Below are positions 16,173-24,347 of a stretch of DNA of 33,497 bases, piece by piece. Every line of letters starts with the position of its first letter. Position 1 is the first letter of the stretch. The position numbers and the translations under genes were made by a program. Source of the stretch: Alteromonadaceae bacterium (lineage in GTDB: Bacteria > Pseudomonadota > Gammaproteobacteria > Enterobacterales > Alteromonadaceae); assembly GCA_013216015.1 (NCBI GenBank), contig JABSOI010000068.1, positions 1-33,497 of the forward strand, read 5' to 3'. The notes below the pieces were generated by a model that saw only the letters and a list, made by a program, of their open reading frames with translations, was not told where the DNA came from and searched no databases.

Positions 16173-18182
16173 TTATTTTAAGCTAAATGAAAATATTTTA
16201 GACATTTGGCTTTCTACTGGCTGACTGTTTCGTTGAGCAGGTAGAAAGCGCCATTTAGCTATTGCAGAGCGAATGGTATTGCGGAAATAACTAATTTTGC
16301 TCTTTGTTTCAAATTGAATGTTTTTTATAAGACCTTCTTTATCAATAGTAAAGTGGACTAGTACATCCAGTTCGATCCCTTTTCGCTTAGCATAAGAGGG
16401 GTATTTAGGTTCTATTGATGAAATAATTCTTGGCGATTGATATTTAATTGACTTAGTTTCTTTTGCTGATGTAATTGGGGAATTAACAACATTATCGAAT
16501 TTTTGTGATTGCGGAAATACTGATAATGCTGATTTTAGTGTGCCTGAATTTGTCGCGGCATGACTATTATTAACCAATTTAGCGGTTGGCTCGTTAACTA
16601 AACTTGCTAGTTGTTTTGCGTATGGGTTAGTCATCAAAGACTGCTTATTCGTTGAATCTGTTCTTTCAAAAGCTAACTCAGAGATCGATTTTTTTGTTTT
16701 AGATTTTTTAGCTAAAGGTGCCATTGGGGTTGTTAAAACTGCCTTTTCAACTTTTGATGAAATCAGTTGTGTTTGTTTTTGCTCTAAAGTTTGTCTGCTT
16801 GATGCGTCGTTATTAGTCTCTGGTAACAAAGATTGAGTTGCTAAGGTTATTGTAGCTGGCTGTTCAACAGGTGTTTTAGCTGTAGTTTGAGTTTTATATT
16901 GAAGTATCTCTGAGTTGTTTTCTGGTTGAAAAGAACTTTTAATATTTGTTGTTGGCAAGTTAACAATAGTTTGTGGGATCGCTATATTATCAATTTCATG
17001 TACTTTGTCACTATCAATGCCACTATCTATTGCTAACAGTTGTCGAGCAATGGAAGTTTGAGACAGCTCTTTATACTGTGTAGTGTTATTGTTGTTATGA
17101 AAAGAGGATTCAGTTGATTGATAGAAGCTCCCGCTACTTGAATTTAAATCAAATAATGAGATTTTTATAAATTGCTGGGTAAATACCACAATAATCGATA
17201 AAATAATTACAGCAGAAGCCAACCATTTGCTTACTTCATTACTGATAGAGCAATGGTGGTGATTAACTAAACGAAGAACCCTTTGTTTTAAATCGCCTCC
17301 AGAAGCTGCCATGGCCATGTTAGGTATAGAATGATTATGTTGTTTCTGGTGCTTTCGACATAATGCGGCCGTATCTGCTAAGGTATGAGCATAAGCGAGC
17401 GGGTCACCACAATTTTGTACGGCTATATCATCACTGCAATATTCACGTTCATTACGCATCTGGTTAGATACCCACTGAACTGCCGGATGGAAAAATAGCA
17501 AAATTTCTATTAACGTTTGCAAGAAATTCATCAAATAGTCATGGCGTCTAATATGAGCCAATTCATGTAATATCAGCATATCCAGCTGTGTAGGAGTTAA
17601 ACCTGTTATCATGCTGGCGGGTATTAATACAACGGGTTTTAACCAACCTATTGCCATTGGCACATCGGTTTTAAGTGAAATCAGTAAACGTGGAGTTTTA
17701 TTCAAATTAATTTGTTTAACCAAGTGAATAAAACGAGCTGTGATTTTACTGTCAGCCAGTGAAACGGAAGATTTTGACAGCTGATTAACGTTATAAATTT
17801 CCATTAATAACTTAACAGAGAGCGTTAAAACAGCCGCAAACCATACTATTGAAACATATGGCAGGTAAGTGATCATACTTGAATGGGCACTGGTACCGGC
17901 AGTAATGTTTAATGAAGGCAACATGGTGTGCGCAGATTGCAGCTGATTTGTTAACTGTAAATAATCAGGTTTGTAAATAATGAAAAAAGTGATGAAGGGT
18001 AACAGTAAATTTATCAGCATCGATAGTGAAGCAAATGCATAGCGTAACTGTGATCTTTTATTGGAAATTACAATAAATAGCGATTTTAATGCGAGCGCAA
18101 CAACTAGACCTTGCCATAAAAAATGGATCAAGGTTAGTGCTAAACTATATAAAAAAGGGCTACTGGTTATATTTTCCAACAT
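16173..18182 (-). CDS. M56 (BlaR1/MecR1-type) membrane metallopeptidase with C-terminal TonB domain
   Basis: The 669-residue membrane protein has an M56 domain in its first half: TM segments near 12-40, 48-70 and 106-130, then the zinc motif HELAH at 206-210 and NEREYCSDD near 243-252, with a further TM near 317-336. A low-complexity Ser/Thr/Gln linker of over 200 residues follows. The last 90 residues read as a TonB C-terminal domain: IEPKYPSYAKRKGIELDVLVHFTIDKEGLI and later AIAKWRFLPAQRN. Classical BlaR1 carries a beta-lactam-binding domain there, which is absent, so beta-lactam sensing is not implied. It lies 76 bp after a BlaI-type repressor gene, so the pair may form a protease-controlled repressor switch. 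The signal and the partner of the TonB domain are unknown. Confidence 0.85.
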   Translation of the reverse strand: MLENITSSPFLYSLALTLIHFLWQGLVVALALKSLFIVISNKRSQLRYAFASLSMLINLLLPFITFFIIYKPDYLQLTNQLQSAHTMLPSLNITAGTSAHSSMITYLPYVSIVWFAAVLTLSVKLLMEIYNVNQLSKSSVSLADSKITARFIHLVKQINLNKTPRLLISLKTDVPMAIGWLKPVVLIPASMITGLTPTQLDMLILHELAHIRRHDYLMNFLQTLIEILLFFHPAVQWVSNQMRNEREYCSDDIAVQNCGDPLAYAHTLADTAALCRKHQKQHNHSIPNMAMAASGGDLKQRVLRLVNHHHCSISNEVSKWLASAVIILSIIVVFTQQFIKISLFDLNSSSGSFYQSTESSFHNNNNTTQYKELSQTSIARQLLAIDSGIDSDKVHEIDNIAIPQTIVNLPTTNIKSSFQPENNSEILQYKTQTTAKTPVEQPATITLATQSLLPETNNDASSRQTLEQKQTQLISSKVEKAVLTTPMAPLAKKSKTKKSISELAFERTDSTNKQSLMTNPYAKQLASLVNEPTAKLVNNSHAATNSGTLKSALSVFPQSQKFDNVVNSPITSAKETKSIKYQSPRIISSIEPKYPSYAKRKGIELDVLVHFTIDKEGLIKNIQFETKSKISYFRNTIRSAIAKWRFLPAQRNSQPVESQMSKIFSFSLK

Positions 18183-18258
18183 TCTTTACCTTGCCATTGT
18201 CTATCTTGAAATTGTTTACCTATGCTGTTGTATTCTTTAAATATTTTTCAAATAACAG

Positions 18259-18639
18259 TTATTCTTCCAGGCCATTAAGTAATTGACGAATATCATCAAT
18301 TTCTTTTTGGCTGATAGAGTTGCCAATAGCGCGCATAACAAGCTTCGAAGTAGAACCGTCAAATGCCTTTGTGACTAAATCCTTAAGTAGAGAAGATTGC
18401 GTATGAACTTCGCTGTTAGCAGCAGCATATACATGAGCACGATTACTTTCATCACGAATAACTAGAGTTTTTTCATGCATTATCTGTAATATCTTCAAGA
18501 CAGTAGTATAACCTGTTTTTTGAGTGTGGCTTACCGATTCATGTATTTGCCTGACAGTTGCAGGTCCCATTTTCCATAGAACATTCAGCAATATCAATTC
18601 TGCCTCGGTCGGCTTTAAGCCAGTTTTACGTTGAGCCAT
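18259..18639 (-). CDS. BlaI/MecI-family transcriptional repressor
   Basis: This is a 126-residue winged-helix regulator: LKPTEAELILLNVLWKMGPATVRQIHESV opens the DNA-binding domain, and TGYTTVLKILQIMHEKTLV covers the recognition and wing region. The C-terminal part (LVTKAFDGSTSKLV, then QKEIDDIRQLLNGLEE) is the dimerisation domain cleaved in the BlaI system. Length is normal. It is the promoter-proximal gene of a pair with the M56 peptidase gene, whose product would be expected to inactivate it. It probably represses its own operon; a dyad lies about 105 bases upstream. Confidence 0.9.
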   Translation of the reverse strand: MAQRKTGLKPTEAELILLNVLWKMGPATVRQIHESVSHTQKTGYTTVLKILQIMHEKTLVIRDESNRAHVYAAANSEVHTQSSLLKDLVTKAFDGSTSKLVMRAIGNSISQKEIDDIRQLLNGLEE

Positions 18640-18744
18640 CCATTATTCCTTAAATGCTTTAAAAACAAAATAAATTGTTATATCCAAACACTCTGTTAAA
18701 ATTTGCTCTGTTGTAACTTGAAATTTTAAGTTGTTTGAACTTAT

Positions 18745-18762
18745 ATACGATAACAATCGTAT
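18745..18762. promoter_or_regulatory. Dyad upstream of the BlaI-type gene, candidate operator
   Basis: ATACGAT (18745-18751) and ATCGTAT (18756-18762) form a perfect 7-bp dyad with a 4-base centre. A second imperfect dyad lies at about 18714-18731. Neither matches the TACA/TGTA core of the classical bla operator exactly, so the link to the BlaI-type protein rests on position alone. The rest of 18640-18926 is AT-rich with no recognisable gene. Confidence 0.4.
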
Positions 18763-18926
18763 CCTGTGTTGGATTAATGAGCAACAACTAAATGCAATTA
18801 ATCACAATAACAACGAAGAAAACACTAGTGAAAAAAATATTTGTCATTGATAATCTTAACAAATATAAATTTCCACATTGAAAAAAAATGTTAGTTAAAT
18901 GTTAGTGTTTTTCTTTATATAATCGG

Positions 18927-19793
18927 TTAAGTAACTAAATCCCCAAAATGCTCACCTAAACGAGTCACTGTTTCAGGACCAGCTTGAGCATTAAATTCAA
19001 TCATATTTGGCGCGAAGGTAGCCACTACGGTGGAGCCTAATTTAAATCGTCCCATTTCATCACCTTTATTAAGGTGAATTGCATCAACACCCGTCGCAGG
19101 ATATTGCCATTTAAAAATATCTTTCCCGGCAGGGGGCGTAATTGTACCTGCCCAAACGGTTTCAATACTCGCAACTATTGTTGCTCCCACCAGCACTATT
19201 GCCATAGGGCCATTTACCGTATCAAAAATAGTTACCACCCGTTCATTTCTGGCAAACAAATTCGGGACGTTATTGGCTGTTAAAGGATTTACTGAAAACA
19301 AATCGCCAGGTATATAAATCATCTCACGAAGGGTGCCAGACATAGGCATATGGATCCTGTGGTAATCTTTTGGTGCCAGATAAATACAAGAAAATTTACC
19401 CCCTTGAAAAGGTGCTGCCGTTTCTTCATCACCACCCAATAAGGTTGTTAAACTGTAATTAAAGCCTTTTGCCTGGATTAATTGACCATCAACAATATCA
19501 TCCTGTTGACTTATTTCCCCGTCGACCGGATAGCATAATGTACTGTTATCATCATTAATTGTTCGAGCTCCATCTTCTAATTCACGAGTAAAAAAATCGT
19601 TGAACGTCTTAAAGTCGCTGGCGTTTTTGAGTTTAGCTTCAGCCATGTTTATTTTGTATTTTTTAATAAATAACGTGATGGCTTTGGTTGTTAACCAACC
19701 TGCTTGAGCTGCAGCAAATTTACCTACTAAACGAGATATTGCATGCTTAGGCATTGCATATTGTAGGGCTATTTTAATTTTATTGAACAACAC
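18927..19793 (-). CDS. psd: Phosphatidylserine decarboxylase proenzyme
   Basis: This is a 288-residue membrane-associated enzyme that makes phosphatidylethanolamine from phosphatidylserine. It self-cleaves at LGST (252-255): Ser254 becomes the pyruvoyl group at the start of the small alpha chain. The beta chain shows [29 protein letters not shown] and the G-x-LFSVNP stretch typical of proteobacterial Psd. Length matches the E. coli type. It lies 41 bp after rsgA on the same strand, the conserved order orn-rsgA-psd. Confidence 0.95.
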   Translation of the reverse strand: MLFNKIKIALQYAMPKHAISRLVGKFAAAQAGWLTTKAITLFIKKYKINMAEAKLKNASDFKTFNDFFTRELEDGARTINDDNSTLCYPVDGEISQQDDIVDGQLIQAKGFNYSLTTLLGGDEETAAPFQGGKFSCIYLAPKDYHRIHMPMSGTLREMIYIPGDLFSVNPLTANNVPNLFARNERVVTIFDTVNGPMAIVLVGATIVASIETVWAGTITPPAGKDIFKWQYPATGVDAIHLNKGDEMGRFKLGSTVVATFAPNMIEFNAQAGPETVTRLGEHFGDLVT

Positions 19794-19834
19794 TTAAATT
19801 CCTTAGTTTACATTTGAGGGTGAAAATACCACGA

Positions 19835-20884
19835 TTAATCATTGAAGCGAGAGGTAAGGGTATTTTCACCTAAACTCGCTAATATTCGTTGAAAACTTGC
19901 TAAACGTTTTGGATGAATATCATTTTTTTCTGCTGCGGCTACTAGTGCACAGCCTGGATCTTTTTGATGTGTACAGTCACGAAATTTGCAAAAGCCCAAA
20001 TATTCGTCAAATTCAATAAATCCACGACATACTTCTTGAGGTGATAAATGCCAAAGACCAAATTCGCGAATACCCGGAGAGTCAATCAGATCACCACCAT
20101 CTTCAAAATGAAATAAACGGGCTACGGTAGTTGTATGCTGGCCTAATCCCGAGTTTTCAGAAACTATTTTAGTTACTAAGCCTAATTCCGGCATTAAGCT
20201 ATTCACTAAAGTAGATTTACCAACGCCGGATTGTCCAACAAAAATACTGGTATGAGAACTTAACTGCTGTCTGAGTGTTTCTATGCCTTCTTTAGTCTCA
20301 TTACTGGCGTAAATTATTTCGTAACCAATATTTCGATAAATTTGAAGTTGTTGTTCAATCTCATCTTGTATAGTTTTGTCTATTGTTTCAGTGAGCAGGT
20401 CAATTTTATTTAAAACAATAACGGGCGTAATGCCTGTTTGTTCTGCTGCGACTAAATAACGGTCGATAATGTCTGCATTAAATACGGGGAGAATGGAAGA
20501 AACAATTAAAATTTGGCTTATATTCGCAGCGATAGGTTTAACGCCGTCATAAACATCCGGACGACTTAACATACTGTTTCTTTCGTGCACGGCTTCAACT
20601 ACGCCTTTAATACTATGTTTAGTTTCTTTTCCTAATCGCCATAGGACCTTATCACCACAAACCAATGAATTTATTGAACGACGAAGATTACAACGATAAC
20701 AAGTGCCATCGGTACTTTCTACATCTGCATGTTGACCGAATCGGCTGATCACGGTTCCTGTTTGCGGTTCACCTAGCTCATCGTCCTGCCATTGCACTTT
20801 ATCTGTTTTACTGTGCAGTTTGTTATCTTGATTCGCTTTAATTCGACGAACTTGACCTTTAGTCAGTTTCTTAATTTTAGCCAC
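19835..20884 (-). CDS. rsgA: Small ribosomal subunit biogenesis GTPase RsgA
   Basis: This is a 349-residue circularly permuted GTPase that assists late 30S maturation. After an N-terminal OB fold (about 38-100) the GTPase motifs occur in permuted order: NKID (G4) at 159-162, GQSGVGKS (G1) at 217-224 and DSPG (G3) at 268-271. The C-terminal zinc site is Cys299, Cys304, His306 and Cys312 in FCKFRDCTHQKDPGC. The basic N-terminus (KIKKLTKGQVRRIKANQ) suits rRNA contact. It is divergent from orn across 134 bp and probably shares a transcript with psd. Confidence 0.96.
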   Translation of the reverse strand: MAKIKKLTKGQVRRIKANQDNKLHSKTDKVQWQDDELGEPQTGTVISRFGQHADVESTDGTCYRCNLRRSINSLVCGDKVLWRLGKETKHSIKGVVEAVHERNSMLSRPDVYDGVKPIAANISQILIVSSILPVFNADIIDRYLVAAEQTGITPVIVLNKIDLLTETIDKTIQDEIEQQLQIYRNIGYEIIYASNETKEGIETLRQQLSSHTSIFVGQSGVGKSTLVNSLMPELGLVTKIVSENSGLGQHTTTVARLFHFEDGGDLIDSPGIREFGLWHLSPQEVCRGFIEFDEYLGFCKFRDCTHQKDPGCALVAAAEKNDIHPKRLASFQRILASLGENTLTSRFND

Positions 20885-21018
20885 GATTGTTCATCATTTT
20901 TAATTCCAGAAAATATTTTTAAGTAAATTTTATAGTTATGTGATTACTTTTGATTCTCACGTATTATACTTGTTTATGAACTCAGCATAATAGTATTTTT
21001 TTTAAGGGACTTTTTATT

Positions 21019-21561
21019 GTGAGCAAAGAAACAAATTTAATTTGGCTTGATCTAGAAATGACAGGGCTAGAACCTCAAGTTGATGTGATCTTGGAGATCG
21101 CTATTATTATTACTGACAAGCAATTAAATACACTTGCTGAAGGTCCTGTTTTTGCTATTCACCAAAACGATGACGTGCTTGATAATATGAGTGAGTGGTG
21201 TATTGAGCATCATGGAAAATCGGGTTTAACTCAACGTTGTAGAGATAGTAAGGTTGATATTTACCAGGCAACTCATGAAAGTATTAAATTTATTGAACCT
21301 TGGGTCACTAAAGGTGAATCACCTATGTGCGGTAATAGTATCGGGCAAGATCGACGTTTTATCAACAAATACATGCCCGATTTTGAAGACTACTTTCATT
21401 ATCGTAATCTGGATGTAAGTACCATAAAAGAGCTTGCACGTCGTTGGAAACCGGAAGTTTTAGATAAAGTTGTGAAAAATGGTATTCACTTGGCACTTGA
21501 TGATATACGTGATTCAATCGCGGAATTAAAAGTATACCAAAAACATTTTTTTAAGTTATAA
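21019..21561 (+). CDS. orn: Oligoribonuclease
   Basis: This is a 180-residue DEDDh 3'-5' exonuclease that degrades RNA fragments of two to five nucleotides, including pGpG from cyclic-di-GMP turnover. The active-site residues are visible: Asp11 and Glu13 in WLDLEMTGL, Asp111 in NSIGQDRRF, His157 and Asp162 in [10 protein letters not shown]. The start is GTG at 21019 after AAGGGAC. The length equals the family norm. A weak stem AGGGATC/GATCCCT at 21570-21603 after the gene may terminate it. Confidence 0.96.
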   Translation: MSKETNLIWLDLEMTGLEPQVDVILEIAIIITDKQLNTLAEGPVFAIHQNDDVLDNMSEWCIEHHGKSGLTQRCRDSKVDIYQATHESIKFIEPWVTKGESPMCGNSIGQDRRFINKYMPDFEDYFHYRNLDVSTIKELARRWKPEVLDKVVKNGIHLALDDIRDSIAELKVYQKHFFKL

Positions 21562-21607
21562 CCTTTTAAAGGGATCCGATAATTTTCCAAATTAAAGATC
21601 CCTAGTT

Positions 21608-21877
21608 ATACCAATAGCACTAAATAGGTGATCATCTTCAAATGGTCTAAATCACCACTAGCTAGCTGCGTTGCCGACATGGCAACTCCTAGGCATCCAT
21701 GCCTTTGCTGCATTAGTGCATCCATGCACGTCGATGTCGGTACTTAGGTTTTGTCTGGAGCAAAAAAACCTGTGCTATTGGCAATTTATCCTCGATAATT
21801 GCTCCTGCGTTATCCTACTTACGTGCATCCATGCACTAATCATAGAATATTGATCACTTATTTAATGCGAATGGTAT
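21608..21877. mobile_element. MITE-like element with 27-bp terminal inverted repeats
   Basis: The ends at 21608-21634 and 21851-21877 are inverted copies matching at 23 of 27 positions, beginning ATACCA and ending with TGATCA on the inner side. The 270-bp interior has no gene but contains three copies of GCATCCATGC (21693-21702, 21718-21727, 21825-21834), two of them enlarged to GTGCAT-CC-ATGCAC, so it can fold extensively. Length, inverted ends and lack of coding sequence fit a miniature inverted-repeat element moved by a transposase elsewhere. No clear target duplication is seen. The right end stops five bases before the hydrolase stop codon. A 60-residue frame inside (21671-21853) is not a gene. 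Confidence 0.72.
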
Positions 21878-21882
21878 TACTG

Positions 21883-22734
21883 TTATGCTTTTTTTAAAGA
21901 TTTAATAAATTGTCTAATAGCCTTTTTGGCAGCGGAACTAGTTATCGCATTACCATGTTGGAGCTGTTTTGCGATAAAAATGTGTTTGTTTTCAGAAACA
22001 CTTAAAGCATAGAGTTTTTGATTTAAATTAGCTGGAGTCACTTTATCCTCTTCGCCAACCAATATGAATAGTGGTCCGCTATATTGTTTGACGACTTGTT
22101 CATTACCCGCTGATTTAAGATTGTCGTCTATCGTAATTGATGAAACCAGTTTAGCGTACCACGGTATTAATTCATCAATCCAATCATTAGTGGTTGTTGC
22201 AGAACCTTCTATAATCAAAGCGTTTATTTTTTTATTGGTTGCTATATTTCCAGCAATAAAACTACCTAAAGACATACCGTGAATAATTATCTTTTTATCT
22301 GAGTTAGCTTTTACATAATCAAAAGTTTCCAGTCCATCGCTAAAAAGGTTTTTCATGTTGGGAATTCCTTCGCTGCTGCCCGTACCACGATGGTCTAACC
22401 AAACAATATCAGTATTTAATGATAGTAATTCAGGCAATAGTTTGGAATAGTCCTTACTAATTCGTACAGCATTACCTGAAAAATAGATGATTACTGCATT
22501 GCTGTGTTGTTGTCTTATCCATAAACCTTTTGCTGTAGTACCATCACTGCGCTTTAAACTTAGTTTTGAAACATCAATGCTGTTTTTCATGTTTTTGATG
22601 TTAGCAATATCAGCTTGACTCAATATTGAAAGCATATCGTCGTGCATGATAATATTTTTTTCAGTTACAATGACAGTACAAGATTGCAGAATTATTGCTA
22701 ACAGTATAAAGCGGATTATATTGAGTATTTTCAT
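21883..22734 (-). CDS. Alpha/beta hydrolase lipoprotein
   Basis: The 283-residue protein begins with a lipoprotein signal peptide with lipobox LQSC (Cys19), so it is probably anchored to the inner or outer membrane. The hydrolase core has YFSGNA (oxyanion region), WLDHRGTGSSEG, nucleophile Ser155 in HGMSLGS, the acid in VGEEDKVTP and His in QLQHGNAI, typical of the BAAT/DLH-like serine aminopeptidase (S33/Hydrolase_4, ABHD-type) group. The substrate is unknown. The gene lies 39 bp after the barrel-protein gene and may be the last gene of a four-gene minus-strand cluster. The MITE-like element abuts its 3' end. Confidence 0.78.
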   Translation of the reverse strand: MKILNIIRFILLAIILQSCTVIVTEKNIIMHDDMLSILSQADIANIKNMKNSIDVSKLSLKRSDGTTAKGLWIRQQHSNAVIIYFSGNAVRISKDYSKLLPELLSLNTDIVWLDHRGTGSSEGIPNMKNLFSDGLETFDYVKANSDKKIIIHGMSLGSFIAGNIATNKKINALIIEGSATTTNDWIDELIPWYAKLVSSITIDDNLKSAGNEQVVKQYSGPLFILVGEEDKVTPANLNQKLYALSVSENKHIFIAKQLQHGNAITSSAAKKAIRQFIKSLKKA

Positions 22735-22773
22735 TTTTTATTTTATTTTTTTAGTTGATGGTCAGTGTTTGAT

Positions 22774-23337
22774 TTATAAAGATGGATTCATTATAGGTAA
22801 ATCATCGAAGTTTGAATAACCCACAGCTACAGAAAGTGTAGACTTATCTGCAATATTAAATTCCAATCCTGCCATTGCTTTATAACCTGTTAATCTATCC
22901 TTGCTGGTATCTCCATTGAATTTATAATTAGCGTTGACGGTTCCAACGCTAAGTTCAACGAATGGTGCGACGTGCTGAAAAATATTATTTCTTTTCAGTT
23001 TTGCCGAGGTCCATAAACCAAGCTCGTTGAAACGACCAGATGAAAGGTTATTGGTTGTAGTGTTTCTTTTAATAGAAGAACTTGAATAATCGAGTGATAT
23101 TTCAGAAATGAGTTGCCAATTTTCATCGAGTTGAAAGATTTTTCCTAAACCAAAGCTAAATTTTGGTGTGATATTCTGATTAAAAGTAACATTTTGTTCG
23201 GTGAATTTGATAGTGGGTTTACTTAATTCCAGGCCGACGAAACTATACAGTTTGTGGCTATTAGCCTGAAGTGAACTGCTCATTAATATCGAAAAACTTG
23301 CTATAATTATACGTGTTGATTTATTTATGGTCTTCAT
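22774..23337 (-). CDS. Small outer-membrane beta-barrel protein
   Basis: The 187-residue protein has a signal peptide of about 25 residues (IIIASFSILMSSSLQA) and a mature part of alternating-polarity strands: LYSFVGLELSKPTIKF, FSFGLGKIFQL, WQLISEISLDYSS, AGLEFNIADKSTLSVAVGYSNF. This pattern resembles OmpA/OmpX-type or porin-like eight-strand barrels. The C-terminus (LPIMNPSL) lacks the usual terminal aromatic, so it may be slightly truncated or altered. Its start overlaps the end of the XRE regulator gene by 17 bp, suggesting translational coupling. The role is unknown. Confidence 0.65.
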   Translation of the reverse strand: MKTINKSTRIIIASFSILMSSSLQANSHKLYSFVGLELSKPTIKFTEQNVTFNQNITPKFSFGLGKIFQLDENWQLISEISLDYSSSSIKRNTTTNNLSSGRFNELGLWTSAKLKRNNIFQHVAPFVELSVGTVNANYKFNGDTSKDRLTGYKAMAGLEFNIADKSTLSVAVGYSNFDDLPIMNPSL

Positions 23338-23608
23338 TTTGTTTTCCTTGGTTTAGTATTCCTTGATTGAGTGCCCCTGAATTTTGTGAACTTTGATTTG
23401 AACGTTCCGGTTGATAAGTCAAAATGTCTCCGGGACTGCATGCCAAACTTTTACAAATAGCGTCAAGAGTAGAAAAACGTATTGCTTTAGCCCGGCCGCT
23501 TTTTAATACTGAAAGGTTTTGTGGAGTAATGCCGATGGCTGCGGCGAGATCATTTAATTTCATTTTTCGTTTAGCCAACATTACATCCAGTTCAATAACA
23601 ATAGCCAT
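23321..23608 (-). CDS. Small XRE-family HTH regulator (YozG-like)
   Basis: This is a 95-residue protein. Residues about 4-65 form a Cro/C1-type helix-turn-helix: LDVMLAKRKMKLNDLAAAIGITPQNLSVLKSGRAKAIRF is followed by STLDAICKSLACSPGDILTY, the hallmark of the HTH_26/YozG group. The tail is a short Gln/Asn-rich segment with repeated NQG. Regulators of this type are typically found next to DUF2975 membrane proteins, as here: the upstream DUF2975 gene overlaps it as TAATG. It probably regulates its own cluster. Its end overlaps the barrel-protein start by 17 bp. Confidence 0.88.
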   Translation of the reverse strand: MAIVIELDVMLAKRKMKLNDLAAAIGITPQNLSVLKSGRAKAIRFSTLDAICKSLACSPGDILTYQPERSNQSSQNSGALNQGILNQGKQNEDHK

Positions 23609-24195
23609 TAGATCACCAGTTCTTGTTCTTGATGAAGTTTTTGTGCTTCTGACATTATCCAGGCAATAACGGTGATTATTGCGCCACAGAGAAAATGAAT
23701 CAGCTCGGTAGAACCTATCGCAAGTTGTAGAGGTAAGGTTTCAGATAAGCCAGTAAAGCGAATAAACAATACCACCAGTACCGGATAAATCAGGCTGATT
23801 AATACCCAGAATAATAAACAACGGCCAATGTTTTTAATGCAGTTGATATTTGACTTGGTAAAAATTTTTCCTTGTTGGTACAGGCTGAAAAGTTGAAAAA
23901 GGAAAAAATAGATCAGTGAATACATCACTATATCAGCAATGCCTAATATTGCCATGCTGTTAAAATTTTCCCCTTCTAACAGTTCGGCTAATTCTTTATT
24001 TGTGCCGGTAATACCTGCTGTTGCACTATAAGTCGCATCATTGTGTATAATTTCAGCTTGATGAAATGAAGTACTTTGCTCGGCAAAAATCATAGTTAAT
24101 ATGAAGCCGCCAATATGAATTATGGCAATAAAAAGAATAAGTAAACGGACAAATTTACTGACTCTTTTAATTGATGAAATTGCGTTGTCAGACAT
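23608..24195 (-). CDS. DUF2975 four-helix membrane protein
   Basis: The 195-residue protein has four predicted transmembrane helices (about 12-35, 80-100, 121-146, 160-182). GKIFTKSNINCIKNIGRCLLFW and the C-terminal IMSEAQKLHQEQELVI are typical DUF2975 landmarks. The function is not known; in many bacteria it is encoded directly beside a small YozG-type HTH regulator, and that link is present with a 1-base overlap. The membrane protein may sequester or signal to the regulator, but this is inference. It is the first gene of the cluster leading leftwards. Confidence 0.85.
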   Translation of the reverse strand: MSDNAISSIKRVSKFVRLLILFIAIIHIGGFILTMIFAEQSTSFHQAEIIHNDATYSATAGITGTNKELAELLEGENFNSMAILGIADIVMYSLIYFFLFQLFSLYQQGKIFTKSNINCIKNIGRCLLFWVLISLIYPVLVVLFIRFTGLSETLPLQLAIGSTELIHFLCGAIITVIAWIMSEAQKLHQEQELVI

Positions 24196-24266
24196 TATCT
24201 TGAGAGACCTTATTACATTAATTAAGATGAAGAATAATGAAATTTAGCAATTCAACAACATTTAAT

Positions 24267-24303
24267 CAATAGTTTTTTACCGTTTATCGATAAAAAACTA
24301 TTG
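24267..24303 (-). terminator. AT-rich hairpin, terminator of the EF-hand-like gene
   Basis: A perfect 13-bp stem (CAATAGTTTTTTA at 24267-24279 paired with 24291-24303) with an 11-base loop lies 45 bases past the stop of the minus-strand gene at 24348, and before the DUF2975 gene. The A/T-rich arms give a T-run on either strand. Confidence 0.65.
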
Positions 24304-24347
24304 TTTAGTAGTTTGTGTTTAGTTTTGTAATTTATGCTTACAAGGGT

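Noticed and set aside
16173-18639. Beta-lactam resistance regulatory locus
   Set aside because: No penicillin-binding sensor domain is present in the M56 protein and no beta-lactamase gene lies nearby.
21671-21853. 60-residue frame inside the MITE-like element
   Set aside because: It is made of the element's own repeats and has no RBS or similarity to known proteins.
23321-24195. Toxin-antitoxin interpretation of the XRE gene and its partner
   Set aside because: The partner is a DUF2975 membrane protein with no toxin motif, and the YozG-DUF2975 pair is widespread with no toxin role that I know of.
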